The notes under the pieces were generated by a model. The model made no database searches, was not told the origin of the DNA, and was given only the letters and a program-made list of their open reading frames with translations. Positions 53,689-64,000 of a stretch of 64,000 nucleotides of DNA are shown one piece after another. This stretch comes from Enchytraeus crypticus (taxonomy: Eukaryota; Annelida; Clitellata; Enchytraeida; Enchytraeidae). Each line of letters starts with the position of its first letter. Within the stretch, counting starts at the first letter, position 1. Made by a program: the position numbers and the translations under genes. The stretch lies in the NCBI GenBank assembly GCA_905160935.1, contig CAJHZI010000254.1:319501-383500 (forward strand). Reading direction: 5' to 3'.

Positions 53689-55690
53689 GGTTTAGCGTCC
53701 GTTTCCTCATCCAGGGATGATGTCAGGGACGTCCCCAACACCACACATCTCTACAATTCAATTCACCCAAACCAATCTGAAAAAAGATATGTGCTGAGGA
53801 GAATTAAGGTCGTAAACGAAAGCCAGTCCGGTGATCAAAAATGGTCAGGGTAGATCAATTATGTCTATGGTTGGAAAAGGTAAGTCTTAAACTTGCTAGA
53901 GAAAGTTGAAAGAGAAAAACAAGAGCGAAGGTGCCAAATCGCAGAGTTTTTAAAGTTAATAGAGCCATTTTATATTTCATGCGTTGATTAACAAGGAGCC
54001 AGTGAAGACTGCGAAGTAGAGAAAGAGAACAAAATTGAATTTGAGAGCACTTGCAAATAACACGTGCAAGAGATTTTTGTACGTGTTGCAAACGATTGAG
54101 AGAAGAAGTAGGCAACCCATGTAATAATGAATTACAGTTGTCGAGTTTTAAATGAATATAGAATTAGCAAGGCTGGTGGCTAAATTTCCAGTATGGGATG
54201 GGTGTATTTGCCTAATCTGACGAATCTGAAAGAAAGAAGCTCGACAACAGAAGATATATGGGATTTAAAGTAAAGTTTTTCATCAAATATGACTCCAAGG
54301 TTTTTTGCGGACCGAGAAGTTGAAAGATCAAGATTCTGAAAATTAACGGAGTTATTAGTAATTTCACTTCTTTGCAAAGGAGTTCCAATTAAAAGTTATT
54401 CACTTTTAGAGGGATTAACAGCAAGACGATTAACACAAAACCAGGAATAAACCATGTCTAGAATGGATGAGAGGTGAGTTAGTTTCTGATCGGAATCATG
54501 ATTAGAAAAGGAAATATATTGTTGTGTGTCATCTGCATAGAAATGAAGTCTACGGAGGACTGAGCAAGCAGGCAGCTAAGAGGAGTGATATATAAAGAGA
54601 AGAGCAATGGACCTAACACTGAACCTTGATGAATACCACGTAGAAGGGGTAGATCAGAGGAGCGATTTTGACCACTAACGACCAATTGTGTGCGACATGA
54701 GAGATATGATGTGAGAATGGAAAAAGCCGAGTCAGAAATTCCAAAACAAGATTTAAGCTTATTTATTAGAATGCCATGGTCAATTGTACCGAAGACAACA
54801 GAGAGATCTAGAAGAACCAGGCAGAAACCTGCTTACTACTCATGGTCATGCTAAGATCATTATGTATACGAAGAAGAGCGGTTTCAGTAGAATGGAGTTT
54901 TCTATTGGCAGATTGATAATGAGAGAGAGAATGGAAAGAATCAAGATGAGTGCATAAACGGGTATAAATTAACTCTTCAAGAAGTTAAGATTGGAAATTG
55001 GAAATAGGACGGTAACTGGAAAGATCATCTTGTGGTAGAGAAGACTTTTTAATCAAAGGAGATTACAACTGCTTGTTTGAAGGAGATCGGGAAGATACCT
55101 TCTGAGAGTGAGCGGTTGGTTAAGTACGTAATAGGAGCAACTAAAACTGGATTTCAATAATGATTTCAGTAATCGTGTAGGAATAGGTAATAGGAGCAAC
55201 TAAAACATCAATATAGGACTTCAGTAATCGTGCAGGAATAACATCAAGGCAGCAAGATGAGTCGGTAGAGCGAAGAATAAAATTGCGTATTTCTTCTGGT
55301 TTAGCTGGTGCAAAACTAAAAAGTAGTTGTGGCTCAGGCATATTTACAGAAGTGGTGTTGTCGGTGACAATGGAGTTGGACGGTATAGAGCTACGGAGTT
55401 AGGCAATTTTGTCATCGAAAAAGTTGAGAAAAAAAGATAGTAAGAGGTGATGGTGAGGTGGGAGAGGGGAGTGACTTGGGAATGGTGCGATCAAGCAGAG
55501 GATTATGGTTTCCTAGGGTTTGAGCGGCAATGAATAGCCGTGCGAAGGCATGTTTGTCTAATAAGGAAGAAAGTACGGAAATAAATTGAGCTGAATGTTC
55601 GACAACAGTTAAAGACGGATTAGAATACAAAGAAGAGGACACAATATCAGCAGAGAAGGCATCAATGTTAATAGATGAGAGTTTTCTATA
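53590..55690 (-). pseudogene. CR1-like LINE reverse transcriptase (family L)
   Basis: The minus strand carries, from 55640 downward, a linker block (LDKHAFARLFIAAQ), the RT start (KPEEIRNFILRSTDSSCCLD, 55141-55341), the RT core [20 protein letters not shown] (54590-54660), a frameshifted YADDTQ region, SAKNLGVIFDEKLYFKSHIS (54180-54377) and the tail LQHVQKSLARVICK (53980-54115). The 3' UTR 53690-53880 is shared with two other copies, and the element ends in a (TAA)n tract at 53600-53690. Several frameshifts; an internal 70-nt tandem duplication lies at about 55125-55245. Confidence 0.85.
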
Positions 55691-55699
55691 AGCTTTAAG

Positions 55700-57880
55700 T
55701 GCTCTGGAATAACGAGTGCTCTACAATAACGGTCACAGGCAATATACGAACGTAGAATACGATCGTATATATACGCATATGATCGTTGATATACATGTAG
55801 GCACGTAGAATATGATGTGCTCTCATTTGTGTCATAAAAATACCGATACAGTATAGGGCCTAAATAAATTGATAGGATTTTATTCTACAGTATCGGCATA
55901 AAAAATTTTCAACTAACTGGTCCAAATTAGGAAACTCGTTCCTAAGATGGACCCCCACCCCGATATGCTAAATTTGACCCAATGTACAGAATATAATAAT
56001 AAAGCTGTAAATAACAATCTTTTGCATATAATTAGGGCTTCTCTATTAAATATCCACCTACATATATACATCGATTAACTAACAGCTACATTCAAGTAGC
56101 TTTATATTTATGTTATAAGCGCGTTTCCATTTAAGTCAATTAAATTGCTAAGAAAGAATATCACTGTGAAATGGTGAAAGGAAAAGTTCTTCTCTGAGTG
56201 CAGTGCCTGTTCCAAGCCTGAGTGGTCATGGTCAAATTCCTCCATATGTCTCTGTTCATTGTTGCTCTGATCATCTCTGTTGCAGTACTTGGTACTGGAT
56301 CATCCCAAATATGGCCCTCTAATCAATAGCGAGATATTCATGATATGTAGCCTAGTCATTGTAGATTATAATTCCTTAACAAAATAACATTTCCAACTTT
56401 ACTCTAACGTATTGACCAACGCAATTGTCACAAGCTACATTGAGTCCTAAGTGGCCTTTTCATCATTAATATAAATTCAGCATTACTTACGTGTCAATTA
56501 ATCAGCCTCATAGGGTCATTGTCACTTTCCTATGTGTAGAGTTTGCTAACAGAGAATGTGGAGCGCTGCATAGTATCAGGAGTAGGAAGAGCAGAGAATT
56601 AAGGGCTCTTCCGTGTGACGAGAACCTCATGTTCCTAGGCTTTACCATTGCTCTACGGTTTAGTCTTGAGTCAATACAAGACCTGGTAATAGATATTCGT
56701 TCATTCGTACATGTATACATGTGTATATATTTACGCATTATGTCACGTGTTGTGAACACTGAAGAATAAACCAGCCTGTTAACTACATATTCCGTAAGAG
56801 GCGACTTAACTTGAACTGAGGAAACCACACCAAAGGCCATATCTTCCCAAGCTATAATCTAAATCAGGCATGGATAAGGCATAGCCTATGTGCAGTGGTA
56901 TCAATTGATTGTTCTTGATGAAGCATGTAGGCCAACTCAGAACGAGCCCGTACACTTTTAGCAATATCAAATTTTTCAGTAAGTAAATTTTTCAGAATAA
57001 TAGATGTTAATTCAGCCTTTATAATACTGTTTAATTAATATATGATCTTTTATTCAAAAAAATGCATGGCAGTAAGAACAGAACAAGAAATGTAAAAAAT
57101 AACTAACGAACAGAAAAACAGAAATTACGGATTCACCATTAAAGAGTCTGAAAGCAGAAAAATATAAACTAAAGTCGCCGTTTATCTTAGGATCTACTTT
57201 CCATAATCTAATTAGGTTAATATACATGTATCCTTTACAAGCTGTTGAATGCTAGGGCTATTAAATAAAATATATTTGATATCATAAAAATGTGATATAT
57301 TGAATTAAAATGGAAAAACTCATAAAATTTGAACCATATTTGCAAATCTGTGTTATCTTGATTGTTTGACGTTTTCATTCAAATAGGATGAAATATCAGA
57401 AGTAATTTATTTCCGGGGAAATATTCAAACTGTGAGTTCCCTTTTTATTGTCTTGACTTCTGCATATTTATTCAGAACGTTCTTAATCAATTGGTGAGAT
57501 AAAATATATTATGTTTCTTGAATGTATTTAAAGATAATAGCAACTACTTATCTTCAAACAGCGGTTATCAATGCATATAGGGCCTACTGATTTAAAGTAC
57601 TAATTATAATGTAATGCATTCATGAAAAGATTGCTAAATTTTACCATACTCATTATTTTAACTAAAATGATTAAGATAGGAAGATGAGAACTGTCGGAGG
57701 TTTGTATATATCTAAATAACTGAATTCAATACTGTAGGTAAATATAACTGTGCAGGATGGTTTGCATTTAAATATGAATACCGTAGCAAGACGACTGAAG
57801 AAGGAAGGAAGAATACAAGGTAAAGAGTTAGAGGACGATCGAGACATGGAATGTTGGATGATCGTATAACAAATCCATAA
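55700..57880. other. Long stretch without recognised gene
   Basis: I searched for ligand-binding-domain exons and LDLa exons on the plus strand and found none. A 92-codon open frame at 56491-56769 shows no recognisable domain. No clear element ends. Confidence 0.45.
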
Positions 57881-57884
57881 ACAC

Positions 57885-58778
57885 TGTGTTTTTTATAACT
57901 GATACCCCAAGTTGTTTTAACTATAAAGTCGTAAGAAGTTGACCGATGTTCTATGTAAGAAGTTTACCGCACTTGACCAGCAGCCCATTTTTCAAAACTT
58001 AGATAAATTTCGTTTGAATATCTTTAATAACGTGAAGGCTATAGATTTTTGAATAGGAGCGGGGTCAGATAAAAAATTTCCAGTACAGGATTATGGGCGT
58101 GTTACATGCAGCGTAAAATTATATCTATAACAATAATAGCGAACACGTCACAAAATTACAGCGAATGCTATTTTGAAGAGCAATCACTTCTTTGCAAAAA
58201 TGACGCAAAATACGTGCTGATATGTTCTTAATTGACAAAGTTATTGAACTTTTAATGCATGTATTGCATGTCTGGGTACAACTGCTATCACCGCAGCCAC
58301 TGCAGCGGAATCCTCTTCTTCGTTTATTCTCTTCATGCAATGCATGCATAAAAAGTTCAGTAACTTTGTCAATTCAGAACATATTAGCACGTATTTTACG
58401 TCTATTGAAAAGAAATGATTGCTCTTCAAAATAGCTATAGCAGAAATTTTATATTGCGTGTTAGCTAGTATTTTTATGAAGATAATCTACGCTAAATGTA
58501 ACACGCCCGTAATCCTGTATTGGAAGAATACAGGATTACGGGCGTATTACATTTAGCGTAGATTATCTTCATAAAAATACTAATTTCTAATCTGACCCCA
58601 ATCTTATTCGCGAAACTATAACTTTCACGTTATTAAAGATATTCAAACTAAATTTCTCTACGTTTTGTAGAATTGCCTGCTGGTCCAGTACTATAAATTT
58701 CAAAAACATCGATCAACTTCTTACGACTTCATTGTTAAAATAATCTGGGGTATCAGTTATAAAAAGCACAGTGTAGAG
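57885..58778. mobile_element. Foldback-type inverted-repeat element
   Basis: The left end (ACACTGTGTTTTTTATAAC, then GATACCCC) and the right end (complement of ACACTGTGCTTTTTATAAC) are extended inverted repeats of more than 200 bp. It contains a large internal palindrome (58466-58582). The minus strand 58240-58349 has a small Cys-rich frame (GFRCSGCGDSSCTQTCNTC) also kept at 21570-21659. Superfamily unknown. Confidence 0.8.
58466..58582. repeat. 56-nt-arm palindrome
   Basis: Left arm 58466-58521, 5-nt loop GGAAG, right arm 58527-58582. Reverse complementary over 56 nt with a single mismatch (at 58502). Confidence 0.93.
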
Positions 58779-59179
58779 AGATGAAACGAAAGGCTGAGGA
58801 TAGACTTGGTAGAAAATGAAAAGTTTTAATAGTTTCTCACTTTCGGGAAAATGATCATTAAAATTTAATATTGAAGTTGTACGCGATAAATATTTGAATT
58901 TAATTGGTAATATTAATATTGCCATAAATAATCATAAATTTAAATAAGTTTACTTGAATACCGACAAGTTTTAGCCCGTGCTAATGCAATGCACGTGTAC
59001 ATGTCTATCAGAGTGTTTCTTCAAATAAATTACAATTCAGATGTATCTTTGCACCAATATACCGAGATGCAGCGCCAGCCCCTAGGCTCTTAAAGAGATA
59101 TCCGGAAGAATTTAGCTTTAGAATTTCAAAACCTTCAAATTGTAAGAGTATAGCCTACCCATAGGTCTAAAATGGTAGA
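58779..59179. other. No recognised feature
   Basis: AT-rich sequence with no coding signal. Confidence 0.5.
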
Positions 59180-59510
59180 GGATTAGCTTAACTCAGGAGG
59201 TTGCAAATGAGAAAGTTCTGGAGAGAGTAGGTACAGATAGGCAGTTGATAATGTATTAAGGAATAGTAAGAAGAGTTGGATAGGACACATTCTAAGTGGG
59301 GAAGGTCTATTAATAGAGGAAATAGAAGCTAGAATGGAAGGAAAAAGAGGCAGGGCAGGCCGATATTAGGTATGCTACTTGATATGAAGATCCATGTACT
59401 CATATGTGGACATGAAGAGGAAAGCGGAAGACAGAGAAGAGTGGAGGAATTATATACCATGAACCTGCCAGTAGTAGCAGTGCATTAAAAGAGAGAGATA
59501 TACGTGATAT
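59180..59510 (+). mobile_element. RTE-like LINE 3' fragment
   Basis: The plus strand reads, with shifts, SWIGHILSGEGLLIEEIEAR and MEGKRGRAGRY, then CATGTACTCATATGTGGACA, the standard end of RTE-like ORFs, and a 3' end (TATATACCATGAACCTGCCA) shared with 8965-9145 and 36900-36960. Confidence 0.7.
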
Positions 59511-59640
59511 AAGTCGGTAAGTCGTTGATGTGAATCAGTACGTGTTCAAGTCCAGCGCTTTCTTCGTCACAAGCTTTCCAGATAGGAAACTGACTTCTAA
59601 CATAGCGTTAGCTTTCTGGATTTTTACGTGGATTTCATTC
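59511..59640 (+). repeat. Diverged SINE (family S-like)
   Basis: GTGTTCAAGTCCAGCGCTTTC and GGAAACTGACTTCTAACATA resemble family S after its B box. A related tRNA-like piece may lie at 59960-60035 (GGATTCGAGG). Both are weak. Confidence 0.4.
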
Positions 59641-61853
59641 CTTTGGAAATCTTTATGATCCCAGTGTAATGCATCTTTTAATTAAAAGATTTAATTCATC
59701 CATTAATCATTTAATTCTTGCGAATTCTCTCTTGCCAATGATTAGATTTATTTAGTTAATTAATTAATATTATTAATTTAATACATTTATTCATTTTTTA
59801 TGAATCCGTAAACATGTAAAACATTTGATGTAGACTTGGAGAGACTGCTCAATAAGCTGGAACATGAAAGAGGACGGAGCACCGACTTCGATTTTAGTTC
59901 CATCCAGCTCTGTGTGGACTCCAACAATTGGTATAACTAATAGGTTAGTATACATGTATCTCTCTAGAGCCAGTGGTGCTGTTGGCAAGATATTCGACCG
60001 CGGATTCGAGGACCGCGATATTAGACCCATGTGATATGCTTTTTGCTACAGAATTGGCTCTGATGTAATGAGTGTCTAGGGTGTTATGTGTTTTTAATGG
60101 AGTACTCAAATCTTGACTGAATACTAGAAACGAGATAAACGTTAAATAAGTCTTGAAGACCTTTCAATAAAACATGGAAACTTTCGATAGCACAAAAGCC
60201 ATAGTGACAGATATTTTAAAAGACAAATGAATAAAGTAAAATACTTGGCCTTTAAACAGTTCGAAACGAAAATGTTCTTCACAATTTTATCAATAGTACG
60301 TCAATGCGGATCCTGAAATGGTAGAGCGAAAATTCCAGTGAAGAAACACAAATAGATATAGGCCTATCGACAGCGAAAATGTCCTTCATCCATTAAATGT
60401 AGACAAGATCTCCAGAATGTTCTGAAATGAAGAGATCTGATTATGATTCTGTGAGATAACGATTATAACTAGCTATGTCGACTTGAGAATTGAGTGGTTC
60501 AAAACCTTGTCTCACCCGTTACTGACATATTAGCCTTTTAGCTTTATCTCTCTCCAGCGTTCTGCCCAGTGGCAGGTCTAATGTGCAGCTTTCATAGCCA
60601 TTTGGTTCTTTTCACACTTGGTGTAGAGAGCATTCCATAGATGAACGAGTCCTATCACAAAGACTATGCCTTGTCCACACCTTCTCCAGCTTCGAAATAA
60701 TATAATTTCTGAAGTGGCTTCCCGTGGCTTTCGTCATTTCTTACTCAGTCTCCTCTAACAAAACTTAATAAGTTAGTAACAAATAGGCCTACTAGTTGTC
60801 ATTTGCTCTCGTTTTATTTCTTTAACATAATTCAAATGCATTCATATCTAAAATTGACATTAATACTCCTACGCATGTATATATGTGATATTTAGTTGGA
60901 ATATGCCAGATCATGAACATACTTTTTCTGAAATAAAGAGAGGCACAGGCCTTCATGTATTTATACATGTATAGAGTATAATTCAGACAGCTGCACGTAT
61001 TTCTTTCCTTTTTTATTAATTTATTCCGTACAAAATATTTCCCTTTCAAATAAAAGTGATTAGGAAGTCTTCCTATGACTACTAGGTTCCACTTAGAATA
61101 TTAGAGAACAAAAAAATATAGGAGAGAACATAAAGAAGCAAAAGAAAAGAACATCAAAGAATTGGTAAAGTATAGAGTTTTGTGGAGGAACATCATAGAG
61201 AAGTCATGGCTGGAACCAGCCCCAGGATGATCACATGGCATGACATGACTGCAATTATTAAAGCACTTAACCATATTTTTAATTTCCAAAGAATAAATCA
61301 CCTTACAACTTTTACTTGTATATTTTCTATAAAATAAGAACAATTGTAATGTATTTTACAAATATTTCCAATATTGACATTATCAACAATCCAATATAGT
61401 TCAAAACTGCAACATTGCGAACATATATTTATACAAGGATCCGTACGAACACAGAATGGAAGGTAAATCTTTCCACCATTATTAATATTGCTACAGTTTG
61501 CAAAAAATATTCATAATAATCTACCTTTATCTTATAATTATTAAATGCTATTGAACCTCGCTATAAACCGGATTTACAAATTTTGAAACCGATCGGCTCT
61601 TCCTGTGCCAAATTTCAGTACTTCTATCCTCAAGACATATATCGCTGTACAGGGTCCCATCGATTGGTTCTCCTTACATCTTGTGTATTTTGTACTCTCG
61701 TCTCTATTCATTTACGACTATTTTAAACAAAGCTTAAGTGTAGTGTGCGCCCGCTTCCTTTATGCTCCGGCTAAATTTTATAATTATATCCGATAAAGTA
61801 AAAGTAATACTCTACATTTCTGAAAAATTTTATATTTTACCATGCTTTATTAT
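59641..61853. other. Long stretch without recognised gene
   Basis: No LDLa or channel exon seen despite directed search. TAGGCCTA occurs at 60359 and 60784. Open frames here show no domain signature. Confidence 0.45.
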
Positions 61854-63521
61854 TAGAGATGGGAATCGAACCGAACACGAACCGAACCAAACCCTGAAAT
61901 CTGGAATTGTGACCGAACGGAACCCGAACCCAGACTCTGGCCGAACCCGAACCAAATCCGAATCAAAACTCTGTCCGAACCCGAACCGAATCCTGGCTTC
62001 GTCCAAACCGAACCTATCTCTTGGAGTTCCTTTCTCCTTCGCCAGCTTCAGGAGAAAAGACACTTTTCTTTTCAGCTATTTCTCAAAATCCTCATTAAGA
62101 TATTATAGAGAATGTGTAACATTATATAAAGATAATAAGAACAATGCACATATCTTTTAGTTTTGTATTTACATGTCTTACAGTATCTAACAGCATATAT
62201 TCAGGTCAGGCTGGTTCTGACACAAATTTTAAAATTAATAACAGATAACGATACAAAGGAATGGTAGCGTTACAAAAGAATGCTAGCGGGAAGCGAGACT
62301 GTTCCACATAAGACAATGGATAATCTGAATGATACGGCATTGAAATATGGAATTAAGATTAACATCAAAGAGACAAAAGTGGTGAGAGTATCCCAGACTA
62401 GAGGTCCCAGACTGGAGGTCAAGTCAATATAATAATAAGTGTAACGAAATTGGAACAGGTAAGGAGTTTCAAATATTTAGGTCATACTATAACAGATGAT
62501 GGGAAATGTGAGACAGAAATATACAATATAGTAGGATTAAACAAGCAAAAGCAGTCTTCGATAATAGGAAAGAACTTTAAACAAAAAGCCTAAAGAAAGA
62601 CACTAAGATAAACATTGCGAAAACCTTGGTATGGACCACACTATTATATGGATGTGAAACATGGACTTTATAGAAGGTAGATATTAGGAAACTGGAGGCA
62701 CTAGAAATGTAGATTTGGCGAAGAATGAAGAGGATAAGCTGGACTCAAATAAACTCCTAGTTTCAAATTTGGAACCCCAAGGTAAATTATGAAGTTTATT
62801 ACTGGTTAAGTTGATAGCAAACGGTATATATTCTGATCTTTTTTCTGTGGAAGTAAACGTTTTTACCAAACTGTTCTTATTTGACATTTAATAAATTGCA
62901 CTTTTTCTCTGAAATATTGGACCAAATTTAAGTCAAGACATTTCCACCTAATTGTAAACGTTTCTAATACATAGGCATTGTGACAAAAGTTATTTTTAAA
63001 TTGATGAAGCATTCCATTTGTTGGTTATAGTCAAGGGGAATTTTTAGATACAGTAATAAAGCTAAATATCTATTTGATGAACATTTGTTGGTCAACTTAC
63101 AATATTTTAAGAAATATTGAAATGTACAGGAATAAAAATACTAAATAAAATAAAAAATAAAAATGATACCAAATAAAATACTACTTCTCTCCTTTTTTCA
63201 TTGTCATATTTTTAGTCAGATGAAAATGTGGCAGTTAATATGAATTCATGTATTTTAAGCACATTTACCGTAAACTATTTTAAACATGTTCATCATAACT
63301 ATGATTATTATAAGTAATGGTAAATAATTGCAACATTATCCTAACCAAGCCATTTCGAACTGTAATCGAACTCTTGTGAGATGGAAAGCAAGCCGAACCC
63401 CGAACCGAACCCGAACTCTAAAATTGTCAACTGCTAACCGAACCCGAACCGAACCGAACTTTCATTTTCAACAAACCGAACCGAACTCTGGAAATTCATA
63501 AAATTCCCATCTCTATTATAT
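61854..63521. mobile_element. Terminal-inverted-repeat element E2 (E family)
   Basis: Begins TTAGAGATGGGAAT (61855) and ends in its complement (63521), each followed inward by dense CGAACCGAAC/GGTTCGGTTC arrays. Homologous to E1 (14352-21140) and to 30485-31180. About 1.67 kb including an RTE-like insertion (62265-62765). No transposase recognised. Confidence 0.75.
62265..62765 (+). mobile_element. RTE-like LINE fragment inside E2
   Basis: The plus strand reads, frameshifted, LNDTALKYGIKINIKETKVV, EQVRSFKYLGHTITDDGKCE and LVWTTLLYGCETWTL, RKLEALEM, RRMKRISWTQ: the signature end of RTE-type reverse transcriptases, with stops. Confidence 0.82.
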
Positions 63522-63667
63522 CGTTTCATATATTTATCCTAAATATCTTTATTCTTTTAATAATGCACATTTATCGATAGTTATTACAAATATCTTACTG
63601 CGAAATAGCTTATTATCCAGCCTTCAATGTGTACAATATTTTCGGGAAGCTTATCCATATCTTGCAG
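63522..63667. other. Intron end before the channel exon
   Basis: Non-E sequence between E2 and the acceptor tatcttgcag; nothing else seen. Confidence 0.5.
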
Positions 63668-63950
63668 GGCTGGCGATGTATTTGGTGAAATCTTGGACAA
63701 GAATCGTTATAAAATTCAACTTGAGTACGACAGTAACGTTCACTGGAAAGCTTGGGGGAGGGTTCCAACTAGGTGTCCACTGGATATGACGTACTTTCCA
63801 TTCGACAATCAAGCATGCTACCTGGAATTATCTCTATTTGGCTACGATGAAAGTAGGCAAATATATGTCAAACCACCAAATACTGATCCCTTGGATATAG
63901 TAAACTTCGTTGAAAATGTGCAGTGGGAAATTACCAGTAGACGAGCTGTG
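63668..63950 (+). CDS. Cys-loop ligand-gated ion channel, ligand-binding-domain exon
   Basis: A 283-nt exon, acceptor cttgcag, donor GTAGGT at 63951; it enters in phase 2 and leaves in phase 0, giving 94 codons. The product starts AGDVFGEIL (the usual ADG position after loop A), continues VHWKAWGRVPTRC, then the Cys loop CPLDMTYFPFDNQAC with exactly 13 residues between cysteines (residues 36 and 50), then LELSLFGYDE where loop B lies, and ends FVENVQWEITSRRAV. FPFD and the VENxxWE block resemble nicotinic and other cation-type subunits. The loop B Trp found in nicotinic subunits is absent (Phe-Gly-Tyr instead), a feature more like glycine/GABA subunits. Loop C and the membrane segments lie beyond the window; loops D and A must be in upstream exons that I did not find. 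Pentameric receptors of this family gate ions in the plasma membrane when bound by a transmitter. Confidence 0.95.
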
Positions 63951-63976
63951 GTAGGTATTAAGCATACATGTGAAGT

Positions 63977-64000
63977 ATATATATATATATATATATATAT
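63977..64000. repeat. (TA)n microsatellite, cut by window end
   Basis: Pure TA from shortly after the channel-exon donor to the window edge. Confidence 0.95.

Noticed and set aside
56491-56769. 92-codon frame with an antisense partner in the channel-proximal gap
   Set aside because: No domain, signal peptide or ligand-binding-domain motif; no flanking splice sites in a fitting phase.
61605-61796. Frame following a TTTCAG near 61615 as a missing receptor exon
   Set aside because: The translation lacks any ligand-binding-domain or LDLa feature and runs into stops in the other phases.

Overview
This is animal (metazoan) nuclear DNA, most likely from a marine invertebrate. Coding sequence is split into short exons with consensus splice sites, the DNA is AT-rich, and introns are full of (TA)n microsatellites and decayed LINE, Tc1/mariner, piggyBac, hAT-like, LTR, SINE and Polinton remnants. 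There are no bacterial-type operons. I cannot fix the phylum from the sequence alone. The only host gene I can support is on the + strand and runs through the whole window, open at both ends. Twelve short exons (833-955, 5350-5469, 8230-8352, 13496-13621, 21952-22074, 26862-26984, 27855-27980, 35621-35743, 38974-39093, 46516-46638, 48130-48252, 48840-48983) each encode exactly one LDL-receptor class A (LDLa) module with six cysteines. Each starts and ends in phase 1, so each is a symmetric cassette. The last exon (63668-63950) encodes the middle of a Cys-loop (pentameric ligand-gated channel) ligand-binding domain, including a canonical C-x13-C loop. Same strand, order and the absence of any other gene in between suggest one gene: a receptor with a long LDLa ectodomain in front of a nicotinic-like channel. 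The phases of exon 12 (ends 1) and the channel exon (starts 2) do not match, so at least one more exon is needed, probably the N-terminal part of the ligand-binding domain, and I did not find it. A two-gene reading stays possible. Layout: 1-14 kb holds LDLa 1-4 with a pair of inverted mariner derivatives around exon 2, a 112-bp AT-core palindrome, an LTR fragment before exon 3 and an end-to-end piggyBac relic. 14.35-21.14 kb is one large terminal-inverted-repeat element carrying a broken LINE. 21-28 kb holds LDLa 5-7, retroelement pieces and a mariner copy with a hAT-like insertion. 28.5-35.35 kb is a nest of at least four element generations ending at a seven-fold tandem repeat of the exon 8 splice acceptor. 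35.6-49 kb holds LDLa 8-12 with LINE, Polinton, SINE and HDAC-like fragments. 49-63.6 kb is a 14.7-kb stretch with a third mariner, a processed copy of inositol-3-phosphate synthase, LINEs and a foldback element. 63.67-63.95 kb is the channel exon. Function (inference): LDLa modules normally bind protein ligands in a Ca2+-dependent fold. In animals LDLa/CUB proteins (LEV-10, Neto) act in trans as auxiliary or clustering factors for neurotransmitter receptors; here such modules may sit in cis on the channel subunit. Nine of twelve modules carry an N-glycosylation sequon directly after the second cysteine.
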